Origin: Winogradskyella flava
Lineage (GTDB): Bacteria > Bacteroidota > Bacteroidia > Flavobacteriales > Flavobacteriaceae
NCBI RefSeq assembly: GCF_014243395.1
Contig: NZ_JACLCP010000001.1
Coordinates: 1,364,001 to 1,428,000 of the forward strand
Direction: 5' to 3'
Length of the DNA stretch: 64,000 bases
A program made the translations under genes and the position numbers. Each line of letters starts with the position of its first letter. Within the stretch, counting starts at the first letter, position 1. Below, one piece after another: positions 20,001-30,507 of this stretch. The notes under the pieces were generated by a model that saw only the letters and a program-made list of their open reading frames with translations, searched no databases and was not told where the DNA came from.

Positions 20001-20568
20001 TGTTGTAAATTATGTAAAATCCAGAGGGTTGGCTTGTAGTGTATATGGTGCTCAATTTTTGATGGATGGTTTATATAATGCTGGTGAAGCTGATTACGCA
20101 CTAGATTTATTAACGGATACCTCTGATAGAAGTTGGTATAATATGGTGAAAATTGGTTCTACGATTACGCTAGAAGCTTGGGACAACAAATACAAGAATA
20201 ATCTAGATTGGAACCATGCTTGGGGAGCCGTACCTGCAAATGTCATCCCAAGAGGATTATGGGGAATTAAACCTAAAACACCAGGATTTGGTGTGGCAAC
20301 AATTAAGCCGCAGATGAGCAAATTAAAATCGAGCGAGATAGAAGTACCAACCGTTAGAGGCACAATCAAAGGTAAATACACTTATAACGGAGCCAGATTA
20401 CAGACCTACGAAATTGAAATTCCAGGAAACATGGTTGCCGAATTTTCTCTAAACGGTTTAGATGGAAAGGACTTAATTCATAATGGAGAAAAAGTACCAT
20501 CTGCTTTTGAATCTATTAGATTATCACCAGGAAAGCACACGATACAACTAAAAATAAATTCGTTTTAA
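17041..20568 (+). CDS. sulfatase-alpha-L-rhamnosidase (S1-GH78) fusion protein
   Basis: This is a 1175-residue exported two-enzyme fusion (signal peptide ending LNAQ). The S1 sulfatase domain covers about residues 28-470: [12 protein letters not shown] metal site, then the formylglycine motif ICAASRAS with Cys79. Position 3 is Ala rather than the usual Pro of CxPSR. An Ig-like linker (about 472-580, [13 protein letters not shown]) leads to a GH78 domain (about 600-1100) with the [13 protein letters not shown] motif (763-775) and a C-terminal beta-sandwich. It would remove sulfate and then cleave rhamnose from the same chain end. Similar sulfatase-GH78 fusions are known from ulvan loci. It sits alone between promoter site 2 and a terminator. 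Confidence 0.93.
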   Translation: MRKKSFLILITGILYALSPLNAQQKNGNEKPNIIFILTDDQRFDAIGYAGNKFVETPEMDNLAKSGTYFNNAIVTTPICAASRASILTGLHERAHNFNFQTGNIRSEYMDDSYPTLLKNNGYHTGFYGKYGVRYDDLDKQFDEFESYDRNNRYKDRRGYYYKTLDNDTVHLTRYTGQKALDFIDHNATNEKPFCLSLSFSAPHAHDGAPEQYFWQNTTDKLLENAVIPGPQLGDDKYFDAQPDIVKKGFNWLRWTWRYDTPKKYQHSLKGYYRMISGIDLEIKKIRAKLKEKGLDKNTVIIVMGDNGYFLGERKLAGKWLMYDNSIRVPLIVFDPRANTHQDVSDMALNIDVPSTIVDLAGIEAPETWQGKSLMPIVNKETKTIDRDTILIEHIWDFSEIPPSEGVRTKKWKYFRYVNDKSIEELYDLEKDSQEIKNLVGKKKYKDILDNLRAKTDELIKKNSNKFRAAPTDLTVELIREPSKDVKIFDLKPEFGWTVPLGAKYQGAYQILVASNKTDIDNNNGNVWDSGRVASIKSTDVEYEGKALEIGKTYYWKVRIWDEANRLVDYAEAQQFTTGKSDSYIISTENKFVTTEVKPAKFEKRGDFYFIDFGKAAFATMDFTYNAKTPHTLTIHVGEMADDNGNLNRTPPKKSNIRYQEIKVDVKPGQTKYQIKVHEDERNTRANKAVPLPDGFPPLVPFRYAEVEGAQNDLKAEDFTQLAFHTYWDEETSSFESNNDILNQVWDLCKYSIKATTFNGLYVDGDRERIPYEADAYLNQLSHYTTDREFAIGRRTIEYFMKNPTWPTEWQQHVPLLIYADYMYTGNTELIERYYEPLKHKSLFELSNEDGLITSTKVDAEFMKKLGFPEGYKKPLTDIVDWPGANFNGSKTKGERDGFVFKPYSTVINSFFYENMKIMAEFAKILGKTQEALDFEYRAVKAKKAVNEQMFDAERGIYVDGIGTDHASLHANMMPLAFGLVPEEHFESVVNYVKSRGLACSVYGAQFLMDGLYNAGEADYALDLLTDTSDRSWYNMVKIGSTITLEAWDNKYKNNLDWNHAWGAVPANVIPRGLWGIKPKTPGFGVATIKPQMSKLKSSEIEVPTVRGTIKGKYTYNGARLQTYEIEIPGNMVAEFSLNGLDGKDLIHNGEKVPSAFESIRLSPGKHTIQLKINSF

Positions 20569-20574
20569 ACAAGC

Positions 20575-20601
20575 AATGCCAGTAAAATTATTACTGGCAT
20601 T
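20575..20601 (+). terminator. intrinsic terminator after the sulfatase-GH78 gene
   Basis: A perfect 11-bp stem (AATGCCAGTAA, 20575-20585, against 20591-20601) with a 5-nt loop runs straight into TTTT. It begins 7 nt after the stop codon. The next gene starts at 20617 without its own promoter repeat, so read-through probably supplies some of its transcription. Confidence 0.85.
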
Positions 20602-20616
20602 TTTATCTAATAATGT

Positions 20617-22722
20617 ATGAAAAAATTCTACTTAATATGGATACTGTGTTTTTTTTCATTCTTAAATTGGGGACAAGAACAGCAACTTGCAGCCAACTTA
20701 GAAGAATTATCAGAAGTAACAGGAGCTGGTGAAGGAGGTTTATTTTTCGCAGGAACTAAAGATGTCAATTATAGATTTTCACAAAGAATTTCACCTCATG
20801 GTGATTGTGTAGATGTTGTAAATGGGTATGCATTTGTGACTTGGTATAAAGGCGGAATGGATACGCGTAACTTAATGTTATCAAGAAAAAATTTAAGCGT
20901 GCCAAACTCAAGTTGGGTAACCATAGAGTTTCCACATCAACATGTTGGACAAAATGGAGAGCTTTTAAATGGTACAGGCATTAGAGGCGATTCTCACAAT
21001 ACAGCTGCAATAGGAATTAGTACAATAGACAATACAATTCATATCATATACGATATGCACGCATATACTGCAGCAGCTTTGCCTAATGATTTTTTTAATT
21101 ATTCTGTCTCATTAGCCAATGCTGCATTTGTTCCAGATGCACAGTTTAATTTGAGTTTATTCAACGCTAAACAGAATTATTTAAAGATCGGACAAGATTA
21201 TGAAAGGATGACTTATCCTATGATTCATAGAGCAGACGATGGAAGTTTAATAGCTCGATATAGAAAAGGAGGTTCTGGTAATGGAGATATTTTGATGGCG
21301 CATTACAATGGAACCGGATGGACTAATAATTGGTTATTCCATGACGGGACGTTACCATTACCAAATAGAAACAATATGTATGGAGGTGAACGGTTTTTAA
21401 ATGGCAAGTTTTATTCTGGGTTTTCAATAAGATACTCTACTAATAATGATGCAAATACCAGCAATGGCTATATGTTAAATAGTGGACTATATTATGCTTA
21501 CACCAACGGTATACCACAAAATCAGTCAACGCAGTGGTACGATGTAGATGATAATCCAATTTCTTTACCAATAGTAAATAACATAGACCCAAACTTAGAT
21601 CCTGTACAAATAGCACAGCCGGGAGATGATTACGGCACGGAAACTAATCCAAGAAGCAATAGTGATCCGGCTTGGACTGTTACTGAGAATGGTGCGATTC
21701 ATTTTGTACAACGCGTTGATAATAGAAACGTACACTATTATAAGTTGGCTACTGATACTAATTTCTCTAGTAATTTAGATGTTTTGATTCCACACCCATC
21801 AGTTCGTGGCGAAATATATAGTTATATGAACCATGTTTTTATGGTGGAATTATTAGGTGGTAAAGTAAATATTAAAACCACTTTAGAAGGAGAAAATGAC
21901 TGGAAAATTATATATACCAATACGGATGCTATAAATTATTCACATTTTGATGCCTTTGTTGAAGGAGATAAATTGTACGTGTATTTAATGGAAAATACGG
22001 GTAATAACACACCAGGCGTCGGCGACAAACGTCCATTATATTTTATGGAATTTACCTTGTCCGAAGAGGATGTGACAGATACCACTGATAATATATCGTT
22101 GGAAGCAGAGGACTTTACAACAGCATCAACTGATATTAATATAGGTACAAATCCTGTGGCATCAGGTGGTGAATATATAGATTCGTTTTCGTCAAATCAG
22201 TTTATTGAGCACGTATTTGAAGTAACTGAAGCAGGGACTTATGATTTTATTCTTTTTGCTGCAAATAGAAATAGAGATGATTCCATCATGGATATTGAAA
22301 TTAATGAAACCTTGTTCGATGATGTCTTAATTACCCGAACATTTGACTGGAGTGTGTATTTAGAAACCAGAATTCCAGATATTACGCTGAATCTAGGTTT
22401 AAATACCGTAAGATTAACACAGCGAAGATCATTATCAAGTGAACCAGATAAAATTGAATTTGAACTAATAGCACCTCTAAGCATTAATGAATTTGACGCT
22501 CAAAATATTTCAGTTTACCCAAATCCTAGTCATGGCGTTTTCAATATAAAATCTAAGATTAATAATCTAGAATATAAATTAGTGAGCTTACATGGTCAAG
22601 TTTTGGAAAAAGGAAAAGTGTCTCAAAATATAGTAGATTTTTCTAAGATTGCTAAAGGCCTTTATTTTTTAGAGCTATATAATGAAGCGAATAGGCTTTT
22701 CAAAAAAATTGTTATTAAATAG
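20617..22722 (+). CDS. secreted beta-propeller polysaccharide lyase, PL24/PL25-like ulvan lyase, with CBM and T9SS domain
   Basis: This is a 701-residue secreted protein (signal peptide ending NWGQ). Residues about 25-480 form a BNR_4-type seven-bladed propeller with HGDCVDVVNGYAFVTWYKGG, GDSHNTAAIGI (His127) and YDMHAY (His148). The 21-residue spacing of these histidines fits the catalytic pair I recall for PL24 ulvan lyases. A carbohydrate-binding module follows (about 490-625, ISLEAEDFTTAS...). The end is a T9SS sorting domain (VYPNPSHGVF, about 635-701), so it is placed on the cell surface or released. Lyase action would make unsaturated uronyl ends for the GH105 enzyme. The family call is by motif, not by search. 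Confidence 0.82.
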   Translation: MKKFYLIWILCFFSFLNWGQEQQLAANLEELSEVTGAGEGGLFFAGTKDVNYRFSQRISPHGDCVDVVNGYAFVTWYKGGMDTRNLMLSRKNLSVPNSSWVTIEFPHQHVGQNGELLNGTGIRGDSHNTAAIGISTIDNTIHIIYDMHAYTAAALPNDFFNYSVSLANAAFVPDAQFNLSLFNAKQNYLKIGQDYERMTYPMIHRADDGSLIARYRKGGSGNGDILMAHYNGTGWTNNWLFHDGTLPLPNRNNMYGGERFLNGKFYSGFSIRYSTNNDANTSNGYMLNSGLYYAYTNGIPQNQSTQWYDVDDNPISLPIVNNIDPNLDPVQIAQPGDDYGTETNPRSNSDPAWTVTENGAIHFVQRVDNRNVHYYKLATDTNFSSNLDVLIPHPSVRGEIYSYMNHVFMVELLGGKVNIKTTLEGENDWKIIYTNTDAINYSHFDAFVEGDKLYVYLMENTGNNTPGVGDKRPLYFMEFTLSEEDVTDTTDNISLEAEDFTTASTDINIGTNPVASGGEYIDSFSSNQFIEHVFEVTEAGTYDFILFAANRNRDDSIMDIEINETLFDDVLITRTFDWSVYLETRIPDITLNLGLNTVRLTQRRSLSSEPDKIEFELIAPLSINEFDAQNISVYPNPSHGVFNIKSKINNLEYKLVSLHGQVLEKGKVSQNIVDFSKIAKGLYFLELYNEANRLFKKIVIK

Positions 22723-22728
22723 AATACA

Positions 22729-22788
22729 ATGTTCAGGTATATCACAACTTTCTTTTTATGTCTTACATTATTTGATTCTTGTAAATAA
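22729..22788 (+). pseudogene. 19-codon lipoprotein-signal stub
   Basis: An ATG at 22729 opens a 19-codon frame that looks like the first part of a lipoprotein: a short charged start, a hydrophobic stretch, then a lipobox-like FDSC and Lys before TAA. It starts 6 nt after the lyase stop. It is most simply the remnant of a deleted lipoprotein gene. A chance ORF cannot be excluded. Confidence 0.35.
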
Positions 22789-22802
22789 AACAACAAATAA
22801 TA

Positions 22803-22847
22803 CAGGATAGGACAGGACGCTTGCCAAAAGGTCAAATCCTATATTTA
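22803..22847 (+). promoter_or_regulatory. PUL promoter, site 3 (GH43-GH3-GH105-sulfatase operon)
   Basis: Direct repeats CAGGATAGGACAGGACGC start at 22803 and 22813. The first copy is perfect and the second weak. The -7-like box TATATTTA is at 22840-22847, again 27 nt from the second repeat. The predicted transcription start near 22852 excludes the longer TTG start at 22821 for the next gene and supports ATG 22893. Confidence 0.75.
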
Positions 22848-22892
22848 TTCAATTATAAATCCATTAACTATTTGGATCTAAAGTCACAGCGC

Positions 22893-24236
22893 ATGCATTT
22901 AAGGTTTTCATTAGTTGTCTTCTTTTTTTTGTATGCTTTTTCGCTTTACGCTCAAAACCCAATAGTACCCAACAAAGGCTTAAACGACCCTCATATTCAT
23001 ATTTTTAATGATACTGCATATGTCTATGCTTCGCATGATAAATCTATAGAAAATAATAAATTTATTATGGAAGATTGGTGGGTGTGGTCCTCACGAGATT
23101 TAGTCAATTGGACAAAACGTAGTGTGCTTCATCCAAAAGACACGTATATAGGAAAGGATTATTCAAGATGTTGGGCAACAGATGCAGCCTATAATAACGG
23201 AAAGTACTATTGGTATTTTTCCGAGGGTAACGAGCAAACGGGAGTTGTAGTTGGTGACTCTCCTGTTGGGCCATGGAAAGACCCATTAGGGAAACCGTTA
23301 TTAACGTCAGATTTAACTCCAACCCACGAGTATGACATGTCCATTTTTGAAGAGAATGGAGAACATTATATCTTTTTTGGAGTATGGGATTATTATGTGG
23401 CTAAGCTCAATGACGATATGATAAGTTTGGCAGAAAAGCCAAAAAAAATTATCATAAATAACCCACAAGGACCATATAACAGAGACGGAAAAAATAACGT
23501 CATGCCAACGGATGATAAACCATTTGTGCATAAGTATAAGGGAAAATACTATTTATCTTGGGGCTGTTTTTATGCCATATCTGATAATTTATACGGCCCT
23601 TATGATTATGTAGATACAATTATCAAGGAAAGTAGTTTTGCAAAAAGTTACGATAGTCCAACTTGGCCAAATGGTTTTTTACAAGGTCGTCATGGTAGTT
23701 TTTTCGAATGGCACAACCAATCGTATTTTGTGTATTGCGATATTAGCCAGACAGGAAACAGATGGTTTAGGGATTCCTTTATAAGTTATGTCCATTATAA
23801 GGATAATGGTGAAATCGCTACCATAAGAGTAGATGGTGTTGGTGTAGGCCGGTATGATGCAAACAATGGTGCTATTGAAGCTGAAGATTTTTTTAAAGCA
23901 AATAATGTCCTTAAACTAGAAAATGTAATAGGTGGTTTTTCTATTGAGTCCAATAAAGTCAATAGTTTTGTCACGTATCCAAATATTCAGAATCTAGATA
24001 AAAAAAGTAGTATTGAATTCGAGTTTTTATCCAAGATAGATACTGAAATTGAAGTTAGAGAAAGTAATCCAAGCGGGAAACTTTTGGCGACCTGCAAGTT
24101 TGAGTCAAACAACACAAAAGCCTTTAAAACTAAAAGTTTCAATACGAAAGAATTGCACAATGGTCAAACCATATGTTTGGTATTTAAAGCAGCTTCAGTT
24201 GAAAATTTAAAAATTAATAGATTTAGATTTAAATAA
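22893..24236 (+). CDS. GH43-like glycoside hydrolase with C-terminal CBM6-like domain
   Basis: This is a 447-residue exported enzyme (signal peptide ending LYAQ). The start at 22893 is chosen because an in-frame TTG at 22821 lies upstream of the predicted transcription start and adds 24 residues before the signal peptide. The five-bladed-propeller GH43 pattern is present: LNDPHIHIFND with the probable catalytic base Asp32, WSSRDLVNWTKRS, a repeated blade pattern and GRHGSFFEWHNQ. Residues about 328-447 resemble a CBM6-type module (AIEAEDFFK). GH43 in ulvan loci is expected to remove xylose, but other linkages are possible. It heads a four-gene operon. Confidence 0.85.
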   Translation: MHLRFSLVVFFFLYAFSLYAQNPIVPNKGLNDPHIHIFNDTAYVYASHDKSIENNKFIMEDWWVWSSRDLVNWTKRSVLHPKDTYIGKDYSRCWATDAAYNNGKYYWYFSEGNEQTGVVVGDSPVGPWKDPLGKPLLTSDLTPTHEYDMSIFEENGEHYIFFGVWDYYVAKLNDDMISLAEKPKKIIINNPQGPYNRDGKNNVMPTDDKPFVHKYKGKYYLSWGCFYAISDNLYGPYDYVDTIIKESSFAKSYDSPTWPNGFLQGRHGSFFEWHNQSYFVYCDISQTGNRWFRDSFISYVHYKDNGEIATIRVDGVGVGRYDANNGAIEAEDFFKANNVLKLENVIGGFSIESNKVNSFVTYPNIQNLDKKSSIEFEFLSKIDTEIEVRESNPSGKLLATCKFESNNTKAFKTKSFNTKELHNGQTICLVFKAASVENLKINRFRFK

Positions 24237-24270
24237 AACAAATACATCCGCTAATATTATTACACCAACA

Positions 24271-26538
24271 ATGAAAAGAAAGTCAATCATATTATTTACA
24301 GCTCTAGTAGTATCAGTATTATCTTGTTCTGATTCCGTAGAAAAAGATTATAAAGATGCGTCCTTATCCATAGACGAACGTGTTGAATCTTTGCTTCCGA
24401 AGTTATCGCTTGAAGAAAAAGTAGCACAAATGCGAATTTTTCATGCCAATATTGGAGCAAAACCAGATGAAAATGGTAATTTAAAATTGTCTGATAAAGT
24501 CATTGAGAAATTAAAATTAGGTATTGCCGGAATCAAAAATCCGGGAGAGCATATTGACCCTTTGGCAGCCGCTAAATTAAATAACGAACTTCAAAAATAT
24601 ATTATTGAAAATAACCGTTGGGGAATTCCAGCGTTGTTTGTTACGGAATCTTATAACGGAGTAGATGCTGAAGGCTGTACCAGATTTGGGCGCCCAATGA
24701 CATCTGCAGCATCGTTTAATCCTGAGCTTGTACAACGACAATGGGATGTGGTAGGTAGAGAAGCCAGATTAAGAGGCATGCACATGTGTCACTCACCAGA
24801 GGCAGATATTGTACGCGACCCTCGATTTGGTCGTATGAGTGAGGCTTTTGGTGAAGATACTTATTTAACAACACAGATGGTTAAAAATGCTATAATCGGT
24901 GTACAAGGTAATTACGAAGGTTTAGGAAATAGAACGCATATTGGAGCCGTGGCGAAACATTTTGCAGGTTACGGACAAGTTCTAGGAGGCTCTAATTTTG
25001 CAGCTGTAGAGATTTCTGAAAGAACGCTTATAGATGAAATTTATCCACCGTTTGAGGCTGCAGTAAAAGAAGCACGATCTTTGGGTATTATGGCATCACA
25101 CGGAGATTTAAATGGTGTTGCAAGCCACGGAAACCCAGAATTATTAACAGGTGTGCTACGAGACCAATGGGGATTTGAAGGTTATGTAGTATCAGATTCT
25201 AATGACATTGCACGTTTATACTACTTTATGGGAGTGGCAGAGTCGCCAGAAGCTGCAGCACAAATGGGATTAGAAGCAGGGATTGATATTGATTTGTATG
25301 CAGAGGATTCCTATTCATATTTACCAGAAATGGTAAAGAAAAATCCAGAGTTAGAAAAACTAATTGACAGATCTGTAAGACGTGTTTTGAGAACAAAATT
25401 CATCCTTGGGCTTTTCGATAATCCATATATCGATATAGAAGAAACGAAAAAAGGTGTGCGTGCTGAATCGTCTCTAGAATTAGCAAAAGAGTCAGATTTA
25501 GAATCCATTATTTTATTAAAAAATGAAAATAATGCATTACCACTAAGTAAAGATAAGTCGACTAAAATTGCACTATTAGGCCCATTATTAAGTGATGATA
25601 CTAAAGCGATGTTTGAGTCTGTTTCAGGTTCCAATATTAAATATGTAGCTGAAAAGGGTTTCAACCTCACTAACGAAAAAGGTGGTGCGCCAAAGCTGTT
25701 GGAAAAAGATCCAAAAGCTATTGCTAACATGGTCAATATGGCTCGAGGTGCTGATGTAACAATCTTGTTTTTAGGTGGTGATAAGTTTACCGCAAAGGAA
25801 GCTTATTTTAGTAACAGCACTAAAGGTGATCGCGCAACTATTGACCCAGTTGGGCCACAAGACGAACTTGTTGAAAAAATCAAAGCCTTAGGAAAACCTG
25901 TAATCGTTGTTTTAAAACATCGTCGAACCTTATCTATTAATACAATTGCTAAGGAAGCTGATGCCATTTTAGACACCTGGGATTTAAGTGAATTTGGAGA
26001 TGAGTCCACAGCAAAAATTATATTTGGAGAGGTGTCACCATCTGGTAAATCACCTGTTACCATTCCGAGGTCTATTGGGCAATTACCGTTTCATTACAGT
26101 ATGAAGGAGATTAATTATAAAAAAGAATATTTATTTTTAGAAGATGGACCAATTTATCCGTTTGGTCATGGTTTAAGCTATGGTGATTTTAAATATTCGG
26201 ACATTTCAATTTCTAGTGGAGAAATAACACCAGAGACAGAACTTGAGGTGAGTGTTAAGGTGACCAATGAGGGCAGCATGAAAGCAAAAGAAGTCGTTCA
26301 ACTATACATTAAAGACGAAATAGGTTCCGTAACAAGACCAGATAAAGAACTCAAAGGTTTCGAAAAAATAGAATTAGACGCTGGCGAAAGTAAAACTGTC
26401 ATCTTTACGATTACACCTAAAATGTTAGAGTTTACAGGAATTTCAATGGAAAAAGTGTTAGAAGCTGGAGATTATACTGTTAAAATAGGAACTTCATCAC
26501 AAGAGTATTTAGAAACAACATTTAAATTAAAAAAATAG
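24271..26538 (+). CDS. GH3 family glycosidase lipoprotein
   Basis: This is a 755-residue lipoprotein (LSC, Cys19) with a GH3 TIM barrel (about 30-400), an alpha/beta sandwich (about 410-640) and a fibronectin-III-like C-terminal domain (about 665-755, [20 protein letters not shown]). The likely nucleophile is Asp309 in YVVSDSND. The second domain is divergent: the usual GRP segment reads KHRRTL, and the usual ExxDR loop reads STKGDR, with a Glu further upstream (KEAYF) as a possible acid/base. It probably trims short oligosaccharides in the periplasm. Sugar specificity is uncertain, perhaps xylose or glucuronate. Confidence 0.92.
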   Translation: MKRKSIILFTALVVSVLSCSDSVEKDYKDASLSIDERVESLLPKLSLEEKVAQMRIFHANIGAKPDENGNLKLSDKVIEKLKLGIAGIKNPGEHIDPLAAAKLNNELQKYIIENNRWGIPALFVTESYNGVDAEGCTRFGRPMTSAASFNPELVQRQWDVVGREARLRGMHMCHSPEADIVRDPRFGRMSEAFGEDTYLTTQMVKNAIIGVQGNYEGLGNRTHIGAVAKHFAGYGQVLGGSNFAAVEISERTLIDEIYPPFEAAVKEARSLGIMASHGDLNGVASHGNPELLTGVLRDQWGFEGYVVSDSNDIARLYYFMGVAESPEAAAQMGLEAGIDIDLYAEDSYSYLPEMVKKNPELEKLIDRSVRRVLRTKFILGLFDNPYIDIEETKKGVRAESSLELAKESDLESIILLKNENNALPLSKDKSTKIALLGPLLSDDTKAMFESVSGSNIKYVAEKGFNLTNEKGGAPKLLEKDPKAIANMVNMARGADVTILFLGGDKFTAKEAYFSNSTKGDRATIDPVGPQDELVEKIKALGKPVIVVLKHRRTLSINTIAKEADAILDTWDLSEFGDESTAKIIFGEVSPSGKSPVTIPRSIGQLPFHYSMKEINYKKEYLFLEDGPIYPFGHGLSYGDFKYSDISISSGEITPETELEVSVKVTNEGSMKAKEVVQLYIKDEIGSVTRPDKELKGFEKIELDAGESKTVIFTITPKMLEFTGISMEKVLEAGDYTVKIGTSSQEYLETTFKLKK

Positions 26539-26545
26539 ACTTCAA

Positions 26546-27679
26546 ATGAATAAATCAATCTTAGCAATTGCAACAGCATTAATTCTTTTTACTTGTTCTG
26601 AAGCTCAAAAAACAACCTTAGAACAAAAGGATGTTTTTAACGAAACTCAGATTAAAGAATCTATGATTAAGGCCTTAGAATGGCAAGAAGCACATCCTAT
26701 TTTTGCATTACATCCTTCAGATTGGACCAATGGTGCCTATTACACAGGTGTTGCACGAGCGCATAATACAACAAAAAATATGATGTATATGGCAGCTCTA
26801 AAAAATCAAGCCGTAAAGAATAATTGGAATACATTCAAACGCTTGCACCATGCAGATGATGTCGCTATTTCATATAGCTATCTGTATGTTGCTGAGAATG
26901 AAAAACGAAGAAATTTTGCAGATTTAGAGCCTACAAAACAATTTTTGGATGCACATCTTTATGAAGATAATAATTGGAAAGATGGAACCAATAAAAGTAA
27001 AGAAGACAAAACCATTCTATGGTGGTGGTGCGACGCCCTGTTTATGGCACCACCAGTAATCAATTTATATGCTAAGCAAACAGAGCAGCCAAAGTACTTA
27101 GACGAAATGCATAAGTACTATATGGAAACCTATAATAGATTGTACGACAAAGAAGAAAAATTATTCGCAAGAGATATGCGCTTTGTTTGGAAAGGCAATG
27201 ATAATGATAGAAAAGAACCAAACGGTAAAAAAGTGTTTTGGTCTAGAGGAAATGGCTGGGTAATTGGTGGTTTAGCATTACTGTTAGAAGATATGCCAGA
27301 AGATTATGAGCATAGAGGATTCTATGTGAATTTGTTTAAAGAAATGGCTGCTAAAATATTAGAAATTCAGCCAGAAGATGGCTTATGGAGAACAAGTTTA
27401 TTGAGTCCAGAATCTTACGATCATGGCGAGGTGAGTGGCAGTGGCTTCCACACATTTGCGTTAGCATGGGGAATTAACAATGGTTTGTTAGATAAAAAAT
27501 ATACACCTGCTGTTAAAAAAGCGTGGAAAGCTTTAGCTGCATCTCAACACGAAGATGGTCGCGTAGGATGGGTACAAAACATTGGTGCTTTCCCAGAGCC
27601 AGCTTCAGTAGATTCATGGCAAAACTTTGGAACAGGTGCATTTTTATTGGCAGGAAGTGAAATATTGAAGTTAGAATAA
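26546..27679 (+). CDS. GH105 unsaturated uronyl hydrolase lipoprotein
   Basis: This is a 377-residue lipoprotein (FTC, Cys17) with the alpha/alpha-six barrel pattern of GH105: [28 protein letters not shown] with probable catalytic Asp163, [18 protein letters not shown], and [19 protein letters not shown]105 enzymes hydrolyse the 4,5-unsaturated uronic acid left at the non-reducing end by polysaccharide lyases. Here it would act after the PL24- and PL28-type lyases. It starts 7 nt after GH3. Length and motifs are normal. Confidence 0.95.
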   Translation: MNKSILAIATALILFTCSEAQKTTLEQKDVFNETQIKESMIKALEWQEAHPIFALHPSDWTNGAYYTGVARAHNTTKNMMYMAALKNQAVKNNWNTFKRLHHADDVAISYSYLYVAENEKRRNFADLEPTKQFLDAHLYEDNNWKDGTNKSKEDKTILWWWCDALFMAPPVINLYAKQTEQPKYLDEMHKYYMETYNRLYDKEEKLFARDMRFVWKGNDNDRKEPNGKKVFWSRGNGWVIGGLALLLEDMPEDYEHRGFYVNLFKEMAAKILEIQPEDGLWRTSLLSPESYDHGEVSGSGFHTFALAWGINNGLLDKKYTPAVKKAWKALAASQHEDGRVGWVQNIGAFPEPASVDSWQNFGTGAFLLAGSEILKLE

Positions 27680-27703
27680 ATTGAAATCTAAAAAAAGAAA
27701 AAT

Positions 27704-27728
27704 AGGATATTGAATTCATTATTATCCT
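27704..27728 (+). terminator. weak hairpin after GH105, possible partial terminator
   Basis: AGGATA (27704-27709) pairs with TATCCT (27723-27728); with one mismatch the stem extends into a flanking A-rich and T-rich stretch, and a T-rich run follows. It could reduce transcription into the downstream sulfatase, which has no promoter repeat of its own. Confidence 0.35.
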
Positions 27729-27753
27729 TTTTATTTTTTTCAACTGTTACGAT

Positions 27754-29496
27754 ATGAAATTTTTTCAAGCATTACTTATAATATTTGTCTTTTTGGTAGG
27801 GTGTCAATCAAAAGATGGGTCCAATGCACAAATTAAAGATGAAGCCACTTTGGAGTTACCCAAACGCCCAAATATACTTTGGTTAGTCACCGAAGATATG
27901 GGAGCTTATATTCCGCCTTTTGGAGATACTACCGTTGCAACACCTAACCTGAGTAAATTAGCTGAAGAGGGCGTAATATATCCGAACCTGTATTCTACTT
28001 CAGGAGTTTGTGCACCAAGTAGAGCAGCTATAGCAACAGGTATGTATCCATCGAGTATTGGTGCAAACCATATGCGAACTAATTCCTATAACGATGAAAT
28101 AGGAGTGCCAAAATATGAAGCAATACCGCCGTCTGATGTGAGGATGATAAGTGAATTACTTCGTAAAAAAGGCTATTATTGCTCTAACAATTATAAAACC
28201 GATTATCAATTTAAAGCACCAGTTACATCCTGGGACGAGAGTAGTCCCTATGCCCATTGGCGAAATAGAAAGCATAATCAGTCTTTCTTTTCAGTGATTA
28301 ACTTTACCGAAACACACGAATCGGGTTTGTTTGAGCCGTATGGATTTCGAGAAATTGAAACACGATTGTATCATGCTGGAGATAGCTCTTATAATTGGAA
28401 AAATAAAGGAGCTTCGCATGCTAATAATCGTATGATCGAAGAAGAAACACCTGTACATATTCCTAAGGATACTAAGTTTAACATTCCGCCTTACTTAGTA
28501 GATAATGAGGTAACCCAACGTGACATGTGGAAACTGTACAATAATATTGCGGAAATGGATAGGCAAGTGGGAGCAGTTTTAAAACAATTGGAAGATGATG
28601 GTTTACTTGAGAATACCATTGTGTTTTTTTACGGAGATCATGGAGGGCCATTACCTAGAGAAAAGCGATTGATCTACGATTCAGGTTTAAACACACCTAT
28701 GATTATTCGATTTCCTGAAAAATTGCAAGCAGGTACCAAAGACAATCAGTTAATTAGTTTTGTAGATTTTGCACCAACTTTATTGTCGCTTATTGGCGAA
28801 GAACCAAAATCGTATATGCAAGGCCAATCTTTTTTAGGCGATTATAAAGCTGAGAAACGCAATTATATTCATGCAGCTGCCGACCGTTTTGATGCCGAAA
28901 CCGATGTCATCAGGGCGGTAAGAGATAAACAGTTTAAATACATAAGAAATTACAGACCAGAACAAGGCTATTATCTGCCCATAACATATAGAGAACGCAT
29001 TCCGGCTATGCAAGAATTATTGAAACTGCGAGACGAAGGCAAACTCAATGAAGCTCAAAAGCAATGGTTCAGAGACAACAAACCCAAAGAAGAATTATTT
29101 GACTGTAAGACAGACCCTTTTGAATTAAATAATTTAGCTGGTAATCCTGAGTATAAAGAAAAGCTTAATGAATTGAGTACAGAAATGGATCGATGGTTAA
29201 ATGAAATTAAAGATACTCCAAACCTTGAAGAAAGAACACTGGTGGATAGTTTATGGTCCGGAAAAGACAGCAAACCTAAAACTTCAGAACCTATTTTGAA
29301 TTTTGAAAATGGGAAACTAAGCATCAGTTGCGAAACTGAAGGGTCTTCCATTGGTTATAAAATTATTAAAGATGAAAAAATACCGAAGTCTTGGAGGGTT
29401 TATCAAAATCCAATAGAGCTTTCAGAAGGCCAAAAAGTACAAGTTCAAGCACATCGTATAGGTTTTGAGCCGAGCAGAACTATTGAATTCGATTAA
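27754..29496 (+). CDS. S1-family sulfatase lipoprotein
   Basis: This is a 580-residue lipoprotein (VGC, Cys17). The metal and substrate site begins RPNILWLVTEDMG. The formylglycine motif is VCAPSRAA with Cys86, a canonical CxPSR. Later conserved segments include FFYGDHGGPLPREK, which supplies further metal ligands. A C-terminal beta-sandwich (about 505-580) ends the protein. It removes sulfate from a sugar, probably rhamnose-3-sulfate in ulvan. A maturase is required but none is encoded in the window. It closes the site 3 operon and converges with the minus-strand gene at 29546. Confidence 0.93.
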   Translation: MKFFQALLIIFVFLVGCQSKDGSNAQIKDEATLELPKRPNILWLVTEDMGAYIPPFGDTTVATPNLSKLAEEGVIYPNLYSTSGVCAPSRAAIATGMYPSSIGANHMRTNSYNDEIGVPKYEAIPPSDVRMISELLRKKGYYCSNNYKTDYQFKAPVTSWDESSPYAHWRNRKHNQSFFSVINFTETHESGLFEPYGFREIETRLYHAGDSSYNWKNKGASHANNRMIEEETPVHIPKDTKFNIPPYLVDNEVTQRDMWKLYNNIAEMDRQVGAVLKQLEDDGLLENTIVFFYGDHGGPLPREKRLIYDSGLNTPMIIRFPEKLQAGTKDNQLISFVDFAPTLLSLIGEEPKSYMQGQSFLGDYKAEKRNYIHAAADRFDAETDVIRAVRDKQFKYIRNYRPEQGYYLPITYRERIPAMQELLKLRDEGKLNEAQKQWFRDNKPKEELFDCKTDPFELNNLAGNPEYKEKLNELSTEMDRWLNEIKDTPNLEERTLVDSLWSGKDSKPKTSEPILNFENGKLSISCETEGSSIGYKIIKDEKIPKSWRVYQNPIELSEGQKVQVQAHRIGFEPSRTIEFD

Positions 29497-29545
29497 TCAA
29501 AATACCACATAGATTACAGATACCCGTAATGTTGTATAGCAATGG

Positions 29546-30463
29546 CTAGCTTTTATTGAATTCCATTTTAAACTCCGCTAGCATTTCTTTGATAATCTCC
29601 TTAGGGTTACCATCGGATAGGCTTTCAAACGATACATAACCACGAAAATTATGTCGTTTTATCATGGCTGCCATCTTTGCCATGTCGGTAGGTCTTTTCA
29701 CTTGATTGTGATATACATGTTCTTTAATAAACCAATAATTGGCATAAGGCGCCAATTTTTCTGCCTCAGCATAAGGGTCGCTCGTGGTCCTAAGACCAGA
29801 AATATCAAGAATAAGACCGAACCATTCAGAGTCTACGCGTTCAATGATACTGATAACTTCATCTGCCGTAAATAAGAACTCATTATGGTTTTGTAAAGCA
29901 GCAATTACACCAACGTCTGCACCATGCTGAGCACAATCTTTAAAGGCATCGACCAACCACGTTTTTACTTGTTCTTTAGTGTATCCTTCAAGTTGGTTTC
30001 TCCCTGTAAAAATCCGTAAAATAGAGGAGCCAATGGTAGAAGAAATATCTAGCCAGTCTTTAATCATTTTCAAATCTCGATTTCTTGCTTCTACATCTGC
30101 GGTTACGAAATTGTTTCGTATCCCAGTCCAGGAGATGTTAAGACCTAGTTCCAACGCTCGCTTTTTTAAAGCAAAAAGTTCAGATTTTTTTGGGAGTTTG
30201 GGATAGGATGAGAAATAGTAAGCGGTCAGATCCACTGCATTGAGACCAATATCCGAAGCAAATTCCATCATATCAAAGAGGTCCATTTCACCACTTCGAA
30301 ACTCATCATTAAAGGAATAGGCGTTAACGCTGTATTGCAATCGTTTTGAAGATGCAGTTTCAGTTCTTCCTGTAGAAGAAGAAGCACTCCATAATGCAGG
30401 AAAAGATAACAGGAGAGGTGCCATTATGAGCTTCTTAATGGCATCTCTCCTGTTGTTTTTCAT
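29546..30463 (-). CDS. Tat-exported xylose-isomerase-like TIM-barrel (sugar isomerase/epimerase) protein
   Basis: This is a 305-residue protein with a twin-arginine-type signal (NNRRDAIKKLIMAPLLLS). The AP-endonuclease-2/xylose-isomerase-like barrel shows the metal-ligand pattern QNHNEF, LDISGL and a late FESLSDG. Exported members are commonly annotated as sugar phosphate isomerase/epimerase, but a phosphate substrate is unlikely in the periplasm. Together with the DUF1080 and Gfo/Idh/MocA genes at 11536-15475 it could act on a keto-sugar intermediate. It lies 44 nt downstream of the PL28 lipoprotein gene and shares its promoter. Confidence 0.85.
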   Translation of the reverse strand: MKNNRRDAIKKLIMAPLLLSFPALWSASSSTGRTETASSKRLQYSVNAYSFNDEFRSGEMDLFDMMEFASDIGLNAVDLTAYYFSSYPKLPKKSELFALKKRALELGLNISWTGIRNNFVTADVEARNRDLKMIKDWLDISSTIGSSILRIFTGRNQLEGYTKEQVKTWLVDAFKDCAQHGADVGVIAALQNHNEFLFTADEVISIIERVDSEWFGLILDISGLRTTSDPYAEAEKLAPYANYWFIKEHVYHNQVKRPTDMAKMAAMIKRHNFRGYVSFESLSDGNPKEIIKEMLAEFKMEFNKS

Positions 30464-30507
30464 AATAACTTAATGATTGCTAATTTTAAAGTATTTATAA
30501 AATTAGA

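Noticed and set aside
22821-22892. Longer TTG start for the GH43 gene
   Set aside because: The predicted promoter places the transcription start after this codon, and the added 24 residues precede a normal signal peptide.
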